Source: Lanius collurio (Eukaryota; Chordata; Aves; Passeriformes; Laniidae). From it: 64,000 nt of DNA. Positions 11,886-22,095 of this stretch are shown one piece after another (position 1 is the first letter of the stretch; the number at the start of each line of letters is the position of its first letter). Location: assembly GCA_020086605.1 (NCBI GenBank), contig JACBWW010000028.1:8129540-8193539 (forward strand), written 5' to 3'. The translations under genes were made by a program, and so were the position numbers. The notes beneath the pieces are model-generated. The model worked only from the letters and a program-made list of their open reading frames with translations. It made no database searches and was not told the DNA's origin.

Positions 11886-12427
11886 CTCACAACATCCTTC
11901 TGGACAAGCTGCCCAGCCCCGCTAAAAGCAGCAGCCGTGGAGCAGACCCCATCCCTGTATCGGAGTGCACTCCCAAGCAACAGCGGGCGAGAGAGCGACG
12001 ACGAAGACACTGGATGCGAGAGTGCATTCCTAGGGGTCTCTGAGGTGTTCTTACAGTGAATAAAGAAGGACAGCTAATAGAAATAGCTGCTGAAAAACGC
12101 AAAAAGTGAGCAGCGAGGGCAGTGGTGAGGGCAGCGGAGAGAGTGGTGGCAGAGGCGAGTCCCGGCTATGGCCGCCTTGCACCGCATGGCGAGCAATGGT
12201 CTGAACCCAAGCCTCACACCAAGAAAGGCAGCGGTGATTGTGGCAGTCACTATGGCGACCACAGTGAGCCACGCTGAGCAGAGCTGGAGGGTTGCAGGGG
12301 CGAGAAGGGAACCGTGCTAGCCCACAGCCTCACAGCCAAGAGCAGCAGCAGCAGCAGCGGCAGTGCCGGCGGTACAAAGCCGTGCACACGCAAGTGCCTC
12401 ACAGGGCACAGCCGTGCAGCTGTGGGA

Positions 12428-13132
12428 ATGCCCAGAAAACGTGGAACAGTCATGCGAAACTCCGGAGGGGAAGCGAGCACAGCACCAAACGGCGGTGCAG
12501 AGGTGGCCGAAGGCGGAGCAGCCGGCAGGGTCAGCGTGCAGCAGCACAGCCAGACCAGACCTGGGTGACCCCAAACGCAATCTCGAGGAGTCGAGACCTC
12601 TTGACAGGAATGTGCTGGCAACTCCGGCCCCGGCAATCCTGGCTATGGCAGCTCCAGCGCGAGGGCAAGAAAAACCAAAAGTGAAAGCAAGAACAAAGGA
12701 ACTTGGAAAAATGAAGAAGTTATCACAATTAGGGTTTTTGGAACTGTAAAATGGCATAATGTAAAGAAAAATTACAGTTTCTTCTTGAAAAACGATACTG
12801 GAGAATGTATTTTTGTCCATAAATCTGCTATTGTGAAAAATAACCCCAAAAGTGATGTTCCAAGCTTAGAAGAAGGAGAAAGAGTAGAATTTAAAGTTGT
12901 GCAAGGAAGGAAGGGCCCCTAAGCAGCATGTGTTACAGGCCCTGGGAGTGCTCCTGTCAAAGGTAGTAGATATGCTGGACAATATCCCCATAATCCCTAT
13001 CCTTTCCCCTATCCTACCTTCCCCTTTTACCCCATGCCCCTTAATTTCCCAGATTTCCCTTTCTCATCCCCCTCACAAAACCAGGCTTTTCCATTTGTCA
13101 TTAATCCCTTTGCAATGCCAATGGGGGGATGA
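12428..13132 (+). pseudogene. Y-box/cold-shock cargo of element B, interrupted by stops
   Basis: The frame starting at ATG 12428 runs without indels to TGA 13130-13132, about 235 codons. It has three internal stops: TGA 12566-12568, TGA 12602-12604 and TAA 12920-12922. Order of parts: a Gly/Ala/Ser-rich N-terminus; a Lys/Glu/Ser linker; a complete cold-shock domain from VITIRVFGTVKW to the FKVVQG segment; then a Pro/Phe/Tyr-rich tail starting with GSRYAGQYPHNP. RNP1 is NYSFF, where most Y-box proteins have GYGFI, so a Gly is lost. RNP2 is IFVHKSAI. No introns interrupt it, as expected of captured mRNA. Roughly 60% of cold-shock residues match what I recall of YBX1. The second TGA and the TAA are shared with C. 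Confidence 0.8.
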
Positions 13133-13376
13133 AAAGGAGGGAGGGAAGAAATTAACTGTCATTTTCTAAGAGTCCAACAGGTACAGAAAGGAGAAAACCC
13201 TCTCCTGACTCAGTTTCCATCTGAAGCATGCTCAAGTCCTGTCTCCCTTCTGATGCTCCAAAGAAAATATGTTTGGACATTTGGGGACTCAAGACAGTGG
13301 CTTCCTTTCTTTTGAAATTGTTTTGTTGTTTATTCAGCTGTTTCCAGTGTTCTTTATTTAATAAGAAAGGGTGAAT

Positions 13377-13670
13377 TGTAGAAGTGCCTCTCCCCTGAAA
13401 TCCCTGGGGGAGGGACCCTGCAGGGTACGAGTCTGTCCCTGTCCCTGCTCCCATGTCACCTGTGCCCCATACCTGTTCCTGATTGGGTGGTTTGGGGTGC
13501 CTGGGGCCCAGGAAGAGAGCAGGGTGCCAGGGCTGGGGTCTGCCTGGGAACTCCAGCCATGCAGCTGGAGGAATAAATCATCTCTGAACATCTACAGGGA
13601 GTATTGCTTCATCTTTCCTTACAAGTTCATCGCTGTCTTATACATGTTGTAAGGATTCCCCATTAAAATA
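13377..13670 (+). repeat. 3' LTR of element B
   Basis: It begins TGTAGAAGTGCC, contains AATAAA, and ends CATTAAAATA where sister copies read CATTACAACA. It is preceded by the same purine tract as in A. Confidence 0.85.
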
Positions 13671-13676
13671 CTCACA

Positions 13677-13945
13677 GGCTTGACATGCACCTGTCTCTAA
13701 TGGCATTTCTTACCCCATGTTAGGTAGGTGTAAAGTAATACTGAAGTTTTGTTGCTTCAGAGCCTGATTTCATTTGCTTACATAGTCTAGCTACATTGTG
13801 TTGGAAAAACTCAGCACTTTGAAGAAGCTGCTTGAATTGAAATGCAAAGATCCCATGGCACTTTTCAAAAAGATGTATGTTGGTAACTTGTGATAATGAA
13901 TTAGACAAATATTACCACTAATTGTAGAAGATCAGGAGAAAGCAA
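13677..13945. other. intergenic, nothing recognised
   Basis: Short unique-looking spacer between element B and the next CR1 fragment. Confidence 0.5.
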
Positions 13946-14495
13946 AGAGAGATGACCACAGGGATGGAGTCATCCTTTCTTGTAAGGGATGTGTAGGGTC
14001 ATGGTGAACTGGCTATAGAACTGTCTGTATGACAGAGCTCAACGGACTGCAGTGAATGGGAATACAGGTGGCTGCAGACTGGTCACCAGAAGTATTCCTC
14101 AGGACTCAATTCTAGGGCCGGTGTTGTTCAATGTATTTGTCAATGACCTGGATGCAGGGGTTGACTGCATCATTAGAGAGCTTGCAGATCATTCCAAACT
14201 GGGAGGTGCCAATGACTCTCTTATGGGACAAGAGGCCTTCCAGAAGGATCTGGGTAAATCGATGCATTGAGGAATCATCAAGGGCATGAAATTTAACAAG
14301 AACAGACACTGGACACTGTCCCTGGCATTGAGTAGTACCTGGCACAAATACAAATCGAGAGAGGAGTAGCTGGAGAGCAACCCTGCAGAAAAAGACCTGG
14401 AGGTGCTGGCTGGCAGCAGGCTCAGTGTGAGTCACCAGCGTGCCAGGGCAAACCTCATCCAGAGGTGCATCAAACACAGCCCAGGAAACCAATAT
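13946..14495 (+). mobile_element. CR1 LINE fragment (reverse transcriptase)
   Basis: The plus strand reads LGPVLFNVFVNDLDAG followed by an 'ADHSKLGG' block, matching the CR1 'LGPVLFNIFINDLD...FADDTKLGG' region. The 3' UTR and octamer tail are absent, so the copy is internal and degraded. Boundaries are approximate. Confidence 0.85.
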
Positions 14496-15915
14496 CTTTT
14501 CCTTCTCTTTATTGCTGATGCACTACTCCATGGTACCTAGGTAATTTGCATGATTGTTTTGTGTTTTGTTTTTTTCTTAAGCTTACATTGTACTTCTACC
14601 CTCACACTTACTTATCTGACCCACTTTTCACTTCCCATTTGTATTCTTTTTGGTCCTGAGGTCAATGAAATGTTATCTTTAAAACATCATCTATCTTTCT
14701 TCTGCAATGGGGTGCTTTTCACTTGTTCATTTTTGAATGAAAGTAGCTATGACCACTATGATTCAGCCTTGTGTCTGTGTGTGAGTCATACTCTAACCAT
14801 AGCCACCAGACAGTAATGCTCAGAAATTCTAAGACCCCTCCATCCTTCAACTGGACTTCTGTAGGGTTTGTGTTGGAGCAAGGCACCAACACAATGTGCT
14901 TGGGCAGATGCACTGGGAAAAGTGCATCACAGAGTGACAGATGCTTAGGGGGGTCTGTACCACAGATGATGCAGCTTTATGCTTGGTCCATTCCAGTAGT
15001 GGATGGGTATTAATCAGAAGTCTTGTGCATTCTTTTATCCTCTACAGAAGACTCAAGACTTCCTTTGCATCTGACACATGGTCTCAGGTAACTGCAAATG
15101 CTCATTACTTTTTCCTGTTTTGAAGTGCAAATCTTTTAGACAGACAGGGTCAAAGAGTTGAAAGAATGTGATACTTCATAATTGTTCTTTATTTGGAAAA
15201 GTTATTTTCCTCCCACATGAAAGACAAAAAAGTTTGACCCACATCATACACAATAATTACTGTCATTGTATTTCTGAAAAAAAAAAGTTAAAGTGATGAG
15301 GAAAACTGTCTTTTTGGTATTGTATTTCTCCACTAGAAAGGAAAGGAAGTAGAGTCTTAGACTCTCTGGGATGAACCTTCCTTAAATTAGCCCTGCATGG
15401 CTAGAAAGCCATTAACCCTACAGTACAAAAATGACTGCATCATTCATCATAGATCAAGGCTTGTAGTTTTCAAGGTTTTCATACTAAAAATACAACAATT
15501 TAATTAGGATTATAAACCGTGCAATGCTTTACTGCCATCTATTTAATATAAAAATGTCTAGATTTTGGTATGATAAATACCCATTCATTGTCTAATATCC
15601 AAAGGCATCCATTGCTGCTCATCTGTCTCTGTACAAAGTGTGATAGAATTTATAATATAAACCATTATTATTGGGATGATTAAGTACAAGGAGTTGAATC
15701 CTGATCTCTGTGCAGGAGTGTAAATGCAGAGTAACACCATTAGCTCATATGTCATTGCCCTACAATTTAATGGGAAGGCATCATCATATTTTCAGTTACA
15801 GACATGCTAGTAAGAAAGATAAAGAATATTGCATATGCCTGTAAGCTCATGATTTACAGACACCCTTACCTTAGATCCTTCTTCTCTCCAAATGGCAAAT
15901 ATGTTAAATATTGAA
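14496..15915. other. intergenic, nothing recognised
   Basis: AT-rich unique-looking DNA with only short frames that share no recognisable motif. Confidence 0.55.
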
Positions 15916-16470
15916 TCATCCATTCACAGAATTTTTGGGGCTGTAAAGGAGTTTTAAAACTCATGCAGTCCCACTTCCCTGTAATTAATAGAGTCAATTT
16001 TCACTAAACTTGGTTGTTCAAACATCCAGTCCAACCCAACTTTGAACACTTCCATGGATGGGATATCCACAGCTCCTCTGGACAACCTGTTTCAATGTCT
16101 CACCACCCACACTGCAACTGTCAAGGTGCAGCCATCAGTCAATTCCTTCTCCACCAATTCCTTATGTCTGCAATTTAGAGGTAACAATTATGTGAGGGAG
16201 CATGTCCAAGGCCTTACAAAAATTCACGTAGGTGACATACATGACTTATACCTGATCCAACAATGCAGTTGATCAACATTTGTTTCCTACAGCAGCATGA
16301 GAGCACGGGTTGCTGAAATTTTTTGACCATAATTATGGATACTGCTATACAGACCAAGAACTTCCAGTACATCACTGCAGAACACATCCTATCCCAAAGA
16401 CAGGTTAATGCGGGCACTTCCAAAATTTTTCTATTTGTCCTTATGAAGCCATTGAATGAAACCAAAAGGA
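15916..16470 (-). mobile_element. CR1 LINE, 3' portion
   Basis: On the minus strand this is CR1 3' sequence. The plus strand shows the usual reversed text 'cagtcc...caacttt.aacacttccatggatgggatatccacagctcctctggacaacctgtt'. The CR1 3' end lies at the left near the partial 'ttcacagaatttt'. It is decayed with no open frame. Confidence 0.75.
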
Positions 16471-16474
16471 TTCT

Positions 16475-17253
16475 GTGAAAACTTATTTTAGAAAATCCAC
16501 AGAATTACCAAATTAAATCCTGCTTTTTGCTAAGTAAGTCTGCAATGAAATTTTATTAAATTCTGTGGAACTCATTGTTCAGCAGAGAGAAATCTGTGGA
16601 CATAACAGCCATTCTAAACATTTATGCTGGTTCTTTAACAGGTTCAAGAGAGTTTGGTTGGTATTTTGGTAACAATTACAAAGCTTGGTAACAATTTTTT
16701 CTTGTTTTTTTTAATTAACAATTACTATCTTCTGTTTGCTTTTAAGGAAAATCACCTTCATACAAAGTGAGCTGGGAAATCTCAGACTGACTGAAAAAGT
16801 AAGAAGTTCATTTTCAGGAAGCAATCCATTTTCATCATTATGGTCACGCAGTTAAACAAAAAGCAGAGCAGAACTTCTGGACTGTAATTACCTGAATTTT
16901 ACCAAATATTAATGAAAAAAAATTCAAAAAATAGTTTCCTAAAAATGCATTTGAAGCTAAAATTATGCAGGCAGTGTTTTCATTAGTAAGTCTATGTTCT
17001 TCTGCCTCTAGAATTGGAAACAACTTGCATTCTTATGCTGTATCTCTCATCTGCAAAAGTCAGGCTTCAAATCCATACCATACATAACATTCTAATCTTT
17101 AATATATAGGTCTACTGTGTGCAGAGATAAAAGAATTACTCATAGTGCCCCAAAGAACTTCACAAAATCATAATTTGTTATTCATGTAAGTGTTATTCCA
17201 AGAAGTGCAAAGAAATCTGTAACCTTTGTGCTTTTGAAAAAAGTGGAGTAGTA
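16475..17253. other. intergenic, nothing recognised
   Basis: AT-rich spacer between a CR1 fragment and element C. No feature supported. Confidence 0.55.
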
Positions 17254-17259
17254 TAGCAT
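17254..17259 (-). repeat. target-site duplication of element C (left)
   Basis: TAGCAT abuts the left LTR edge and is repeated exactly at 19752-19757. Confidence 0.8.
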
Positions 17260-17553
17260 AGTTGTAATGCAGGGAGTCCTTACAACAATATATAAGATAG
17301 CAATAGACTTGGAAGGAAAGATGAAGCGGTATTTCTTTAGATGTTCAGGGATGATTTATTCCTCCAGCCTCATGGCTGGAGTTCCCAGGCAGACCCCAGT
17401 CATGGGACCCTGCTCTCTTCCTGGGCCCCAGGCACACAAACCACCCAATCAGGAACAGGTGTGGGGCACAGGTGACATGGGAGCAGGGACAGGGACAGAC
17501 CCGTACCCTGCAGGGTCTCTTCCCCCGGGATTTCAGGGGAAGGCACCTCCACA
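17260..17553 (-). repeat. 3' LTR of element C
   Basis: On the minus strand it begins TGTGGAGGTGCC and ends TTACAACT; the last base probably replaces the expected A. It contains AATAAA. It is preceded on the minus strand by AAGAAAGGGTGAAT. Confidence 0.85.
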
Positions 17554-17771
17554 ATTCACCCTTTCTTATTAAATAAAGAACACTGGAAAATACAGTTGGA
17601 TAAACAACAAAACAATTCCAAAGGAAAGGAAGCCACTATCTTGAGTCCCCAAATGTCCAAATAGATTTTCTTTGGAGCATCAGAAGGGAGACAGGACTTG
17701 AGCATGCTTCAGATGGAAACTGAGGAAGGGATTTTCCTTTTTGTACCTGTTGGAATCTTAGAAAATGACAG

Positions 17772-18509
17772 TTAATTTCTTCCCTCTCTCTTTTTCATCC
17801 CCCCCCACATCGGCATTGCAAAGGGATTAATGGCAAATGAAAAAGACTGGTTTTGTGAGGGGGATGAGAAAGGGAAGTTTGGGCTGGGCATATATGGGGG
17901 ATAAAGGGACATGGGATAAAAGGGGAAGGTGGGATAGGGGAAAGGATAGGGATTATGGGGATATTGTCCAGCATATCTACTACCTTTGACAGGGACACCT
18001 GTAACACATGCTGCTTAAAGGCCCTTTCTTCCTTGCACAATTTTAAATTCTACTCTTTCTCCTTCTTCTAAGCTTGGAACATCACTTTTGGGGTTATTTT
18101 TCACAATAGCAGATTTATGGACAAAAATACATTCTCCGGTATCGTTTTTCAAGAAGAAACCGTAATTTTTCTTTACATTATACCATTTTACAGTTCCAAA
18201 AACCCTAGCTGTGATAACCTTTTCATTTTTCTGAGTTCCTTTGTTCTTGCTTTCACTTTTGGTTTGTCTCACCCTCCCGCTGGAGCTGCTGCAGTCGGGA
18301 CCACCAGGGCTGGGGCCGCCAGCACATTCCTGTCATGGGGTCTGGACTCCTCGGGATCGCGTGTGGGGCCGTGCGGGTCCGGTCTGGCCGTGCTGCTGCA
18401 CGCTGACCCTGCCGGCTGCTCCGCCTTTGGCCACCTCTGCACCGCCATTTGGCACTGTGCTCGCTTCTCCTCTGGAACTCTGTGTGGCTGCTCTACGCTT
18501 TCCAGGCAT
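17772..18509 (-). pseudogene. Y-box/cold-shock cargo of element C, two in-frame stops
   Basis: An indel-free frame of 245 codons plus a final TAA (17772-17774) starts at ATG 18507-18509. It is interrupted by TGA 18333-18335 and TAA 18015-18017. Parts in order: Gly/Ala-rich N-terminus (codons 1-58); Gly/Ser then Lys-rich linker (about 60-95); cold-shock domain from VITARVFGTVKWYN through NYGFF (RNP1-type) and IFVHKSAI (RNP2-type) to the FKIVQGRKG segment (about 96-163); then after the TAA a tail of about 80 codons, AACVTGVPVKGSRYAGQYP followed by Pro/Phe/Tyr/Asn-rich text. The segment just after the domain follows the YBX 'AANVTGPGGVPV.GS.YA' text. The stretch from 18272 to 18018 alone would still encode a bare cold-shock domain if started from a near-cognate codon. 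Y-box proteins bind and package mRNA; whether this copy is translated is unknown. Confidence 0.85.
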
Positions 18510-19060
18510 TCATGCAGCTGCACGGCTGCGCCCTCTGAAGCGTTCGCGTGTGCGCGGCTTTTACCGCCGGCACTGCCGCTGCTGCTGCTGTCGTCGGCTG
18601 TGTGGCCCTGGGCTGGCATGGCTCCCTTCTCGCCCCCACACCCCTCTGGCTCTGCTCGGTGTGCCTTACCACAGTCGCCATAGCGACTGCCACAATCGCC
18701 GCTGCCTTTCTCAGTGTGAGGCTCAGACCGTCACTGGCCACGCGGTGCAGGTCGGCCATAGCTGGGACGCGCCTTGGCCGCCACTGCCCTCGCCACTGCC
18801 TCAGGGCGAACATGGCCAGGCCCGCTCTGCCGCGCTGCTCCTGGCTCCACTCCTGCCCCCTCCGGTTTCCCGCCGGCTCTGCTCCCGCCGTGCCTGGCCT
18901 CACTGGTGCTCCCACGTGCAGGAGCTCCCTCACGGCCACCCGCAATGCCTTCAGCGCCCACGGCCAGGGCCACGCGGTCTCTGAGGTGGTGGAGAAGCCC
19001 ACTGCAACATGCTCGCTCCTCGACCACGTGTTCGCTGCTGATACAGCAGCGAGACACAGC
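18510..19060 (-). other. GC-rich segment between gag remnant and cargo in C
   Basis: It has high GC and many CpGs, unlike the AT-rich surroundings. The part 18600-18825 matches B at about 12115-12350, including a conserved 'GGCAGTCNCTATGGCGAC' block; the rest has no counterpart in A or B. It could be the 5' untranslated or N-terminal part of the captured mRNA. Frames are open on both strands because of base composition, so I make no protein call. Confidence 0.5.
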
Positions 19061-19068
19061 TGATGCTG

Positions 19069-19356
19069 CTAAACAGTCTCTGAAATCAGGTAATATTCAC
19101 GGAAGTAGTCTTGCACATTTTTTGATTCAGAAATTAACTGTGTCCAAACATTCTTCCAAAAGTCCTTGGTAAGAATCAAATCCCAAGAAACATAGAAGTT
19201 GTTTTTAAACAGCCATGCCAAAAAGTGTCTTAATTCTTTCTGAACTTGAATTAAACTAAAGTCTACATATTGCTGTTCCAGAACCTTTTTTAGCTTAAGG
19301 TAAATGTCTCTTTGTGTTTCACACAGCCATGAGTCCTTCCGTGAGTCCTCCATCAT
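19069..19356 (-). CDS. gag matrix-like frame of element C
   Basis: This is an intact frame of 95 codons beginning Met-Met at 19356, about 80 bases inside the primer-binding site, where retroviral gag normally starts. It is rich in Leu, Lys, Phe and Trp, with WLFKN near residue 49 and FW-V-L spaced after it, loosely like the helical N-terminal matrix domain of beta- and alpha-like retroviruses. It ends at a TGA just before the GC-rich captured segment. Such a retained 5' gag piece would keep RNA packaging signals in the genome of a defective element. The resemblance is weak and by eye. No capsid or nucleocapsid follows, so it cannot form particles alone. Confidence 0.5.
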   Translation of the reverse strand: MMEDSRKDSWLCETQRDIYLKLKKVLEQQYVDFSLIQVQKELRHFLAWLFKNNFYVSWDLILTKDFWKNVWTQLISESKNVQDYFREYYLISETV

Positions 19357-19434
19357 TCAGAGATGGGACATCAAAACAAAAGCAAGAAGAGATATCTAGA
19401 GTTACTCACGAATTATCTTCTCCAGGGATTGTTT

Positions 19435-19452
19435 GCCAGCATTTCTCCACCA
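19435..19452 (-). other. candidate primer-binding site of element C
   Basis: Two bases inside the 5' LTR the minus strand reads TGGTGGAGAAATGCTGGC. The first ten bases are identical to the same site in element A. Confidence 0.5.
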
Positions 19453-19454
19453 TT

Positions 19455-19751
19455 TGTTTTAGTGTGGGGAATCCTTACAACAGTATATAAGACAGTGATG
19501 GACTCAGAAGAAAGGATGAAGCGATACTTCTGTAGATGTTCAGGGATTATTTTATTTCTCCAGCTGCATGGCTGGAGTTCCCAGGCAGACTCCCAGTCAT
19601 GGGACCCTGCTTCTTCCCGGAGCCCCAGGCACCCAAACCACCCAATAAGGAACAGGTATGGGGCACACGTGACATGGGAAGCAGGGACAGAGGCAGACCC
19701 ATACCCTGCAAGGTCCCTCCTCCCAGGATTTCAGGGAAAGGCACCTCCACA
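19455..19751 (-). repeat. 5' LTR of element C
   Basis: On the minus strand it begins TGTGGAGGTGCC and ends CTAAAACA, i.e. TG...CA. It is 297 bp with an AATAAA near its 3' part. Confidence 0.85.
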
Positions 19752-19757
19752 TAGCAT
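19752..19757 (-). repeat. target-site duplication of element C (right)
   Basis: An exact TAGCAT copy of 17254-17259 abuts the 5' LTR. Confidence 0.8.
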
Positions 19758-22095
19758 GGAGAAGTAGTTGGATATAATCTGTTCTATCCAAATATTACTA
19801 GTATTCAGTCACACAGTCTGTTTCACACACAGCTGAATTAACGGAAAATGATTTTATGCTGAACACAATTTACTTATTTACTTATGACTAAAAATGTAAT
19901 CATTCTACAGATGAACAGAAAATATGTACATTTTTTGTGATGCTCCCTTGAAAAAGGTAAGAAACAGGCAACACATCAGTGTTTCTTTCAGAAATTAAGC
20001 TTTACCCTCTGTATTGTTTCTTGAGGAACGTTTTGTTGAAGGTTAAGATGCTACTCTGCCTCAATTGTAATGCAGGTTAATCACTCATGGTGCAGACCTC
20101 AGACTGCTCATCTATACTCAGCCAATGCCTGACAGAGAAAATAGTGTCACTAGTGAGGAGATGCTATTTCTTGTTTTAATTAGCAAGCTTTCACAAATGG
20201 ATGTATGAAAACAACAGGAAGAAGTAACTTTGCTGAAAATAATGCCCAGAAAAAGGAAAAAATAGGGCCAATTATTCCCAGCAAAATAACTACTTTGAAT
20301 AACAAAGGAAAGTTGCTTCTTATGTCTGCTGTGGCAAGGGGAAGAGCATTAGAATTGACTTGACAACTAGCAAAGACTTTGGACTGATGCCTTTAATGTC
20401 TTCCTTGAAAAAAGCAAGTGTTCTGGCTTTGACCTTGCTGTTTTTAAACAGGCTAAGCTCTGCACCCAGGAATAATGCAAGCCAATAAAAATAAATGAAT
20501 TATTATAGAGCATTTCATATCCTAATTACAAATAGAAATATAGCACCACGTTTTCCTTCCCAGTAGAACTGAGTCCACCTGAACCAACAGAAGGACACTT
20601 ATAGGCTTTGCTGACATTCTGAAAGGGAAACAAAATTCCTTCCTCAGGTCCAGCTGTAGTTCATGATTATCAAACCAAATTTCTGGACCAGGACACTGCC
20701 TACAGAGTTCACCACTTTGTAAACAGATGTAAATATGAACCATTCCTTCTGGATGTTATTTCTCAGTCTTAGGAAATGTAATTCCTACTTGTCCTCTGAC
20801 AGGTGAAAATTGCGTTTTCCAGATCAGTTGTGCCAAGGTATCCAGCTACCAGGTTGGCAGACCCAGCCTTAATGTTTCTACCAGGACATTATCATCTATT
20901 CCTGTATCTCTTGCTCTGCTAATGAATCTTTATTAAGACTCTTGACTGCTTTGATATCTTTAGTTCCCTTTAGCAAGAGAAGTATATTCAGGCTAGACAG
21001 AAAGGTTTTCACTTCAAAAACATATTTTAGACAGGCATTTTCTGTGTCAGGGAAGAGAATCTGATGTGTCTTCACACTTTTTAAGCATAAAAACATACTG
21101 AAGTTTCAAGTACTCATTAATGCAGAAAATGCAATCTCCTTTTATCAGCATTTTCAATTGCACAATTTTATACCAAATGAACTAATTTGACACCTTTCTC
21201 TCCTGGTACAGAAAGATATTTGAAGAAATAGCTCATTAACCTATTTTTAAAAGCCTGTCAAGCTGGAAAGAAGCAAGAAATATTTTCAAGAAGTATTTTT
21301 ATTTTGTTAGGATTCCAATATTTGCCAGTTTTCTGTTTTGTTGCTTTATTAGAACTCCTGAATTCTTAAATGGCTTTGGAGCTTTTAAAAATGACCAATA
21401 ACAAATGTTTTTAAACCATTAATGATTCTGAACTAGACTCATACACAAAAGCATCATTTTACAGAGTTAGACTTAAGTGGTGTGGTGGCAATTTCATGCA
21501 GAATTGAAATCTTCATTCTTCTGCAAATAAAAAAAAAAACATTTTTGGTCTCAAAAGTCAACAACCTACTTATAAGAGGTTGGTGGGAGGTTAGTAATAG
21601 GAATTTTTTATTTAAAGGCCCAAACAATGCAAGCAATACAGAAATTTATGCCATCCTATACTACCAGAACTAAAATGTTCTTTCTACACCTGAGGCTTAG
21701 ACAACCTTAGGCAAATTCTCAGCCTTTGACAAGACTAGAAACTTTGTTATCATATTAAAAGCGCAATTTCGAGTCAAACTATCAGTCTTGAATAGGAACT
21801 GAATTAAGCAGACCACATAATCCAAACTGATATTTACCATGGGTCAGAAATTCCTACAGCTTTCAGGTAGAAAAGGAAAGTGCATGGACTTTGGAAGCAA
21901 GGTCAGGCTACACATGATGATTACAGAAGTGCTGCTTGACAACGTAGGGAGAAAATTCACATGGCCCAAATTAATTACAACCATTCTCATTTTAGTTTGT
22001 GGTAATATTATCTAGAAGGTTATCTGAGAGCTATCGTAAAACACTGGAAAGACAATGCAGTTATCAATCAAAGCCTCATCAAAGATGAGTTCCTG
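19758..22095. other. intergenic, nothing recognised
   Basis: AT-rich, unique-looking DNA. Short frames only. No repeat family recognised. Confidence 0.55.

Larger units (their letters stand above)
11892..13670 (+). mobile_element. LTR retroelement B with cold-shock cargo, lacking its 5' LTR
   Basis: This copy belongs to the same family as A and C. It begins with or just before the block shared with A (11911-12022). It continues into a GC-rich block shared with C (from about 12115), then the Y-box-like cargo and one 3' LTR. No 5' LTR, primer site or gag-matrix segment is present. The hexamer CTCACA lies at 11886-11891 and again at 13671-13676 right after the LTR, so these may be the target duplication. 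The same hexamer also occurs near 11779, which weakens that reading. Confidence 0.75.
17260..19751 (-). mobile_element. LTR retroelement C, full-length copy with cold-shock cargo
   Basis: This is the best-preserved member of the family, 2.49 kb, transcribed leftward. Order on the minus strand: 5' LTR (19751-19455), candidate primer-binding site (19452-19435), gag-matrix-like frame (19356-19069), GC-rich segment (about 19060-18510), Y-box-like cold-shock cargo (18509-17772), 3' untranslated stretch with purine tract, and 3' LTR (17553-17260). A perfect 6-bp target duplication (ATGCTA on the element strand) flanks it. The 6-bp length fits class II (beta-like) retroviral integration. No pol or env is present, so it must have been mobilised in trans. 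The layout resembles transducing retroviruses that replaced viral genes with a host mRNA. It is one of three copies within 14.4 kb. Confidence 0.85.

Noticed and set aside
12317..12820. 167-codon minus-strand frame
   Set aside because: Antisense shadow of the cargo in element B; only the plus strand carries recognisable motifs.
18015..18272. Possible functional small cold-shock protein from element C
   Set aside because: The uninterrupted frame has no ATG before the domain (the first codon is GTG) and is closed by a stop also found in B, so I list it as a pseudogene with translation unknown.
18241..18984. Long open frame of 247 codons on the plus strand
   Set aside because: It is the reverse complement of the GC-rich cargo region of element C; high GC removes stop codons on both strands, and the cold-shock motifs are on the minus strand.
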